Source of the DNA: a candidate division Hyd24-12 bacterium UBA5074
GTDB taxonomy: Bacteria > Fermentibacterota > Fermentibacteria > Fermentibacterales > Fermentibacteraceae
Assembly: GCA_002414865.1 (NCBI GenBank)
Contig: DIAQ01000110.1
Span: forward strand, 22,697 to 41,938
Direction of reading: 5' to 3'
DNA length: 19,242 nucleotides
Both the position numbers and the translations under genes were made by a program. Below are positions 15,103-19,242 of this stretch, in pieces; position 1 is the stretch's first letter; each line of letters starts with the position of its first letter. Under the pieces are notes generated by a model. The model ran no database searches, had not been told where the DNA came from, and worked only from the letters and a program-made list of their open reading frames with translations.

Positions 15103-17130
15103 ATGTGCGCAGAAAGAACGACCCCTCGCCTCACAGCCCTGCCTGTCGCGATCCTGCTGATCGCCGCAGCGCCGGCCTGCGCCTATGTCGGTCCGGGGGC
15201 CGGATTCGGCGTCATGACCTCCCTGCTGGTCTTCGTCAATGCGATCCTTGCGGCCACCGCTTCACTTCTCGCCTGGCCGGTCCTGGCCTCGCTCAGGTTG
15301 CTCAAGCGCCTGCGCAGGACCCACAGGCCCATAGCCCGCAGGGTGGTGATCCTCGGGCTCGACGGATTCTCTCCCGAAATCGCTGGTACCCTGATGTCGG
15401 AAGGGCTCCTGCCGGAGTTGTCGGCCCTGGCAGGGAAGGGCACTTTCACGAAGCTTGCGACCACTCGGCCGGGGATCTCGCCCGTCGCCTGGTCCAGCTT
15501 CTCGACGGGGGTGAATCCAGGCAAGCACGGCATATTCGACTTCCTCGCGCCGGACAGGCGGAGACACATCCCTGTGCTCTCCTCTGTCGCCACGGGACGG
15601 GACGGCAGGGGCAGGCCGTTCGCCAGGATGCTGAGACGGAGCGAGCCGTTCTGGAAGCGCCTCGGCGCGCTGGGGCTCCGCTCCACGATCCTGCGGGTGC
15701 CCATCACGTATCCCCCTGAGAAACTGGACGGTTTCCTCCTCAGCGGCATGTGCGTGCCCGATCTCCGAGGAACCCAGGGCAGCTATACGCTGTTCGGGGT
15801 GGGGGCAGGTCACCGCCCCGGCGGTATCGAGATCCCCCTCGCCGGGCCGGCGGGCGGGACCTGGTCGGCCGGGATACCGGGTCCGGAGGATGGTGGGAGG
15901 ATGCTCACCCTGCCGGTTGGACTGAGCAGGAACGGAAAGGGCTGGAAGCTCACGGCGGGCTCATCCGCTCCCGTCTCCATCGAACCCGGCAGCTTCACAC
16001 CCTGGATCAGGCTCGCCTTCAGGCGCGTTCACAGGTCCGCCATCTGCGGCATCGTCAGGTTCAGGCTGACTGTGGACGGTGACCGCCCCCTCCTCTACAT
16101 GACAGCCATCCATCCCGATCCCTTCAGACCGCCGGTGCCGGTGAGCCATCCCCAGCTCTACTCGTCCTATCTCGCCGGCCTTCTGGGTCCGTATGCGACC
16201 CTGGGGCTCGCCGAGGACACCTGGGCGCTGATGGACGGCGCCGTCGACGAAGAGGCCTTCCTGGACTACGCCTGGCAGATCTTCGGGGAGAGGCGGAGGA
16301 TGCTCGCGGATGCCCTGCGCAGAAACCGCACCGGGCTCGTGGTCTGCGTCTTCGACACCTCGGACAGGATCCAGCACATGTTCTGGAGGCAGGGCATCGG
16401 ACCGGGCAGTCCGATCCGGGAGATGTACAGGAAATGCGATGCCCTGGTGGGGGAGGTTGCCGGGCGCCTCGGGAGAGGCGACATGCTCCTGGTGATCTCG
16501 GACCACGGCTTTGCATCCTTCGACACGTGCGTAGACCTGAACCGGTTCCTGATCGAGCGTGGCTTCATGGTCCTCCAGGACGGGGTCGGGACCGTCTCGG
16601 ACTCGTTCGAAGGCGTCGACTGGAGCCGCACCAGGGCATACGCCATGGGGCTCGCGGGCATACATCTGAACCTGGCCGGACGCGAGGGCGCCGGCATCGT
16701 GCAGCCCGGGGCCGGGGCCGACGCCGTGACGCAGGAGATCATCGAGGCCCTTCTCGATCTCCGCGACGGCGAAGGCGCGAGCGTCGTGCTCTCGGCCGAG
16801 AGGGCGGCATCGATCTATTCGGGGCCGTACATCGGAGGCTCCCCCGACATCCTGGTGGGGATGCGCGACGGTTTCAGAGCCTCCTGGAACTGCGTCACCG
16901 GCGGAGCCGGCCGCGAGGTGATCTACCCCAATGACAGGCACTGGTGCGGAGACCATTGCTGCGACAGCGCCCTGGTGCCCGGCATCCTGTTCAGCAACCG
17001 CATCCTGGACTGCTCCTCGCCCTCCATACTGGACATGGCTCCGACGGTGCTCGACGCCCTGGGGACCGATCCTCCCCCTCACCTCGACGGCCGGAGCCTT
17101 CTCCGGGCCGCGAAGGGCGGCACGGCATGA
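15103..17130 (+). CDS. Alkaline-phosphatase-superfamily phosphodiesterase/phosphotransferase, membrane-anchored
   Basis: A 675-residue protein. The N-terminus has a hydrophobic signal (LPVAILLIAAAPACA), the motif YVGPGAGFG at residues 28-36, and a second membrane span at about 37-62 followed by basic residues (RLLKRLRR). This is an arrangement often seen in this branch of the superfamily. The catalytic domain keeps the two-metal site of the nucleotide pyrophosphatase/phosphodiesterase type: Asp87 (ILGLDGF), nucleophile Ser126 (ISPVAWSSF), Asp421 and His425 (DRIQH), Asp467-His468 (ISDHGF) and His618 (GDH). The HGIFDF signature follows the nucleophile. The substrate is probably a phosphate ester or phospholipid/glycan head group at the envelope, but it is not defined. 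The chosen ATG gives a complete signal, and an exact -10 lies just upstream. The stop overlaps the next gene by four bases; the next gene is a paralogue. Confidence 0.88.
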   Translation: MCAERTTPRLTALPVAILLIAAAPACAYVGPGAGFGVMTSLLVFVNAILAATASLLAWPVLASLRLLKRLRRTHRPIARRVVILGLDGFSPEIAGTLMSEGLLPELSALAGKGTFTKLATTRPGISPVAWSSFSTGVNPGKHGIFDFLAPDRRRHIPVLSSVATGRDGRGRPFARMLRRSEPFWKRLGALGLRSTILRVPITYPPEKLDGFLLSGMCVPDLRGTQGSYTLFGVGAGHRPGGIEIPLAGPAGGTWSAGIPGPEDGGRMLTLPVGLSRNGKGWKLTAGSSAPVSIEPGSFTPWIRLAFRRVHRSAICGIVRFRLTVDGDRPLLYMTAIHPDPFRPPVPVSHPQLYSSYLAGLLGPYATLGLAEDTWALMDGAVDEEAFLDYAWQIFGERRRMLADALRRNRTGLVVCVFDTSDRIQHMFWRQGIGPGSPIREMYRKCDALVGEVAGRLGRGDMLLVISDHGFASFDTCVDLNRFLIERGFMVLQDGVGTVSDSFEGVDWSRTRAYAMGLAGIHLNLAGREGAGIVQPGAGADAVTQEIIEALLDLRDGEGASVVLSAERAASIYSGPYIGGSPDILVGMRDGFRASWNCVTGGAGREVIYPNDRHWCGDHCCDSALVPGILFSNRILDCSSPSILDMAPTVLDALGTDPPPHLDGRSLLRAAKGGTA

Positions 17131-19070
17131 ACCGCCGTCGCTTCCTCGGGACGATGGCTGCGGCGCAAGCCATCGCAATGCTGTCTGGCGGCAGCGGATG
17201 CTCCCGCAGCGCAGATCGGAGGAGGGTCATACTGCTCGCCTTCGACGGCATGGACCCGAGGATCGCGGAGAGGTACGCGTCCGAGGGCAGGATGCCCGCG
17301 TCCGCATCGCTGGCCGGGGGCTCGGGATACGGGAGGCTGGCCTCCACCATGCCGCCGCAGAGTCCAGTGGCATGGTCCTCGTTCATCACCGGAAAGGGTC
17401 CGGAAGTTCATGGTATCTACGACTTCGTAGCCAGGCACCCGGAAGATCTGAGCCCCTTCCTGTCGACTTCCGCCGTGGTCCCGCCGGCCGACTATCTGAG
17501 CCTCGGCGGATGGCGGCTCCCCATGTCGGGAGGCGGCCCCGTGCTGCTCCGCAAGGGCGAGCCCTTCTGGAGGAGACTCACTGAAAATGGGATCCCCGCC
17601 AGCTTCTACCACCTGCCTGTGGACTTCCCGCCCGCCCAGGCCAGCGGGGCCCGCATCCTGAGCGGGCTCGGCACGCCGGACATAAGGGGTAGCCAGGGCA
17701 GCTTCACCTTCTTCACCGACGATCCGCTGCTCCTCTCCGACGACACCTCGGGAGGGCGCACCGTGGCCGTGAGGGACTCCGGGGCGGGAACCTTCGAATT
17801 CGATGTGGAAGGACCTGCCAACGCATTCCGAGAGGGCTCCCCTCCGGCCCTGTCGCATATCGTTCTCAGGGTGGACGCAGCCGCCCGCACCGCCCTTCTC
17901 GAGACCAGGGGCGCGAGGATCCTGCTGGAGCAGGGGGTGTGGAGCGGCTGGACGAGGGTCGACTTCTCCCTGATCCCGGGGGTCACGACTGCCGAGTCCT
18001 ATGGCAGGTTCCTGCTCAGATCGGCTTCCCCCCGCCTGGAGCTGTACCTCTCCCCGCTCAACATGAGTCCCTTCGACCCGGCCATGCCTGTCTCCGCCCC
18101 TTCCTGGTGGAGCAGGGAGCTCGCGACCAGGGTCGGCCCCTTCGCGACCAAGGGGCTGCCCGAGGACACGAAGGCCCTGTCGAGAGGCTTCCTGGATGAC
18201 GAGGAATACATCGGGCAGGCGATGCTCCTGGCCGACGAGCAGATACGGATGTTCGAGGACCAGATGGCGTCCTTCCGCGACGGGCTCTTCTTCTACTACT
18301 TCACATGCCTCGACCTCAACATGCACATGTTCTACAGGGCGCTGGACACCCTCAGTCCGTTGCACTCCAGCGTATTCAGGGGCGGCGCCGCGTTCATCGC
18401 TGCCATGTACTCCAGGATGGATTCAGTGATCGCCACGGCCCTGGAGCACGCCGACGACCGGACGCTGGTGCTGGTGTGCTCCGACCACGGATTCGCCCCC
18501 TTCAGGCGGGGCTTCGATCTCAACGCCTGGCTGGTCGCCAGCGGATACATGCAGGGAACCTCTCTGGGATCCTCGTCCGAGCCATACCAGGGGGTCGACT
18601 GGTCGCGCACCGCCGCGTACGGTCTGGGGATCAACGGACTCTATCTGAACATCCGCGGCCGGGAGGGCGCGGGATGCGTGGATCCCGCCGAGTCGCACGA
18701 TCTGCTGAGACGCCTGTGCAGGGACCTGGAGTCGGTGACGGACCCGTCCACCGGGATGAGGATCGTCGCGAGAACCGAGGCCACGAGCCTCACGACGGGA
18801 CCGTCCACTCCTGCAGGCGCCCCCGACGTCATCGTGGGATACTCCCCCGGCTACAGATCCTCCTGGGGCACCGCGCTCGGATCCCTGGGCCGCGAGATAG
18901 TGATGGACAATCTCGATCCCTGGAGCGGGGACCATTGCGTGGCCCCCGAATTCGTGCCCGGCACCCTCCTCGCCAACCGCCCGATCTCCCGCGAAGGCAT
19001 GGAGCTCAGGGAGGTAGGCCTCCTGGCCGCCGGATACCTGCTCCAGGAGACCCTCGAGGACGGGCTGTGA
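17127..19070 (+). CDS. Alkaline-phosphatase-superfamily protein with Tat-type signal, paralogue of the preceding gene
   Basis: A 647-residue protein that opens with NRRRFLGTM and a hydrophobic stretch ending in GGSGC (Cys25). This is a Tat-like twin-arginine signal, possibly also lipidated, although the residue at -3 (Gly) makes the lipobox poor. The metal and catalytic residues parallel those of the upstream paralogue: Asp40 (LAFDGMD), Ser79 (QSPVAWSSF), Asp396 and His400 (CLDLNMHMFYR), Asp453-His454 (CSDHGFAPF) and His603 (GDH). The middle and end align by eye with the neighbour (QGVDWSRTAAY vs EGVDWSRTRAY; NIRGREGAG vs NLAGREGAG), so the pair probably arose by duplication. Tat export would fit metal loading in the cytoplasm. 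It overlaps the upstream gene by ATGA at 17127, and its stop overlaps the next start by one base. The reaction and substrate are not known. Confidence 0.88.
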   Translation: MNRRRFLGTMAAAQAIAMLSGGSGCSRSADRRRVILLAFDGMDPRIAERYASEGRMPASASLAGGSGYGRLASTMPPQSPVAWSSFITGKGPEVHGIYDFVARHPEDLSPFLSTSAVVPPADYLSLGGWRLPMSGGGPVLLRKGEPFWRRLTENGIPASFYHLPVDFPPAQASGARILSGLGTPDIRGSQGSFTFFTDDPLLLSDDTSGGRTVAVRDSGAGTFEFDVEGPANAFREGSPPALSHIVLRVDAAARTALLETRGARILLEQGVWSGWTRVDFSLIPGVTTAESYGRFLLRSASPRLELYLSPLNMSPFDPAMPVSAPSWWSRELATRVGPFATKGLPEDTKALSRGFLDDEEYIGQAMLLADEQIRMFEDQMASFRDGLFFYYFTCLDLNMHMFYRALDTLSPLHSSVFRGGAAFIAAMYSRMDSVIATALEHADDRTLVLVCSDHGFAPFRRGFDLNAWLVASGYMQGTSLGSSSEPYQGVDWSRTAAYGLGINGLYLNIRGREGAGCVDPAESHDLLRRLCRDLESVTDPSTGMRIVARTEATSLTTGPSTPAGAPDVIVGYSPGYRSSWGTALGSLGREIVMDNLDPWSGDHCVAPEFVPGTLLANRPISREGMELREVGLLAAGYLLQETLEDGL

Positions 19071-19242
19071 TGGGAGACGCGATCCTCGCCGCCAGGAACA
19101 TCGTGACCGCGGCGGTGGACCTGGCTCTGGCGCCGGCGTCGTCCCTCCCGGGTGCCTGGCCCCTGATCTGGCTCTCCGTCGTATCGGGGTTCCTGCTCGC
19201 CCTGATCTTCCAGGTCCTTTCCCGCCCCGCGCCCCTCGCTGC
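19070..19242 (+). CDS. Membrane protein of unknown function (C-terminus cut by window edge)
   Basis: Only the first 57 codons are present. The start ATG shares its A with the preceding TGA (TGATG), so translation is coupled to the phosphatase-superfamily gene. The visible protein has an amphipathic start (MGDAILAARNIVTAAVDLAL) and one clear membrane span, PLIWLSVVSGFLLALIFQVL, ending in SRPAPLA. Small polytopic proteins with a similar first span (a V-S-x-x-(S/T)-G pattern, then a basic or polar loop) often neighbour this class of phosphatase genes; this is recalled pattern knowledge, not a verified match. Confidence 0.65.
   Translation, partial: MGDAILAARNIVTAAVDLALAPASSLPGAWPLIWLSVVSGFLLALIFQVLSRPAPLA

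Overview
The window is GC-rich, gene-dense bacterial DNA with frequent AGG and ATA codons. It contains a TonB-dependent outer-membrane receptor, lipoproteins and a Tat-type signal peptide, so the host has a Gram-negative, two-membrane envelope. The mix of a BtuB/propeller pair, a two-headed 2-hydroxyacyl-CoA dehydratase activase (typical of anaerobes) and tandem alkaline-phosphatase-superfamily genes would suit an anaerobic member of the FCB group or a related candidate phylum. That placement is an inference from gene content only; nothing here fixes the taxonomy.

Layout. (1) Positions 1-5000, minus strand: a cobalamin riboswitch (about 4864-4992) leads a three-gene operon. It encodes a BtuB-like TonB-dependent receptor, a beta-propeller lipoprotein placed like BtuG of Bacteroides, and a PHP-domain/GT4 glycosyltransferase that runs off the left edge. 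Both junctions are 4-base ATGA overlaps. (2) Positions 5032-7274, minus strand: a flippase-like LPG_synthase_TM/UPF0104 membrane protein coupled to an FAD oxidoreductase resembling protoporphyrinogen oxidase or UDP-galactopyranose mutase. (3) Positions 7380-9121, plus strand: an ABC ATPase and its ABC-2-type permease. (4) Positions 9137-15011, minus strand: a small lipoprotein, a 1407-residue CoA-dehydratase activase and an M18 aminopeptidase. (5) Positions 15103-19242, plus strand: two paralogous alkaline-phosphatase-superfamily proteins (one membrane-anchored, one with a Tat/lipoprotein-like signal) and the start of a membrane protein, truncated by the right edge.

How they work together. 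Operon 1 reads as a B12-repressed corrinoid capture and import module: riboswitch, outer-membrane channel, surface-binding propeller, with a glycosyltransferase unexpectedly tied to it. Blocks 2 and 5 and the glycosyltransferase all look like envelope or glycolipid functions. Block 4 pairs a radical-dehydratase-type ATP-driven electron activator with a peptidase, and no dehydratase subunits are nearby.

The most unusual points are the riboswitch-btuB-propeller-PHP/GT4 operon; the PHP domain, in which two metal-ligand positions are replaced; a palindromic -10 element at 15085-15092 that could fire both ways, giving a nearly leaderless mRNA to the right; and exact 4-base overlaps at six of the seven same-strand coupled junctions. 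No CRISPR array, insertion sequence, rRNA or tRNA was found.
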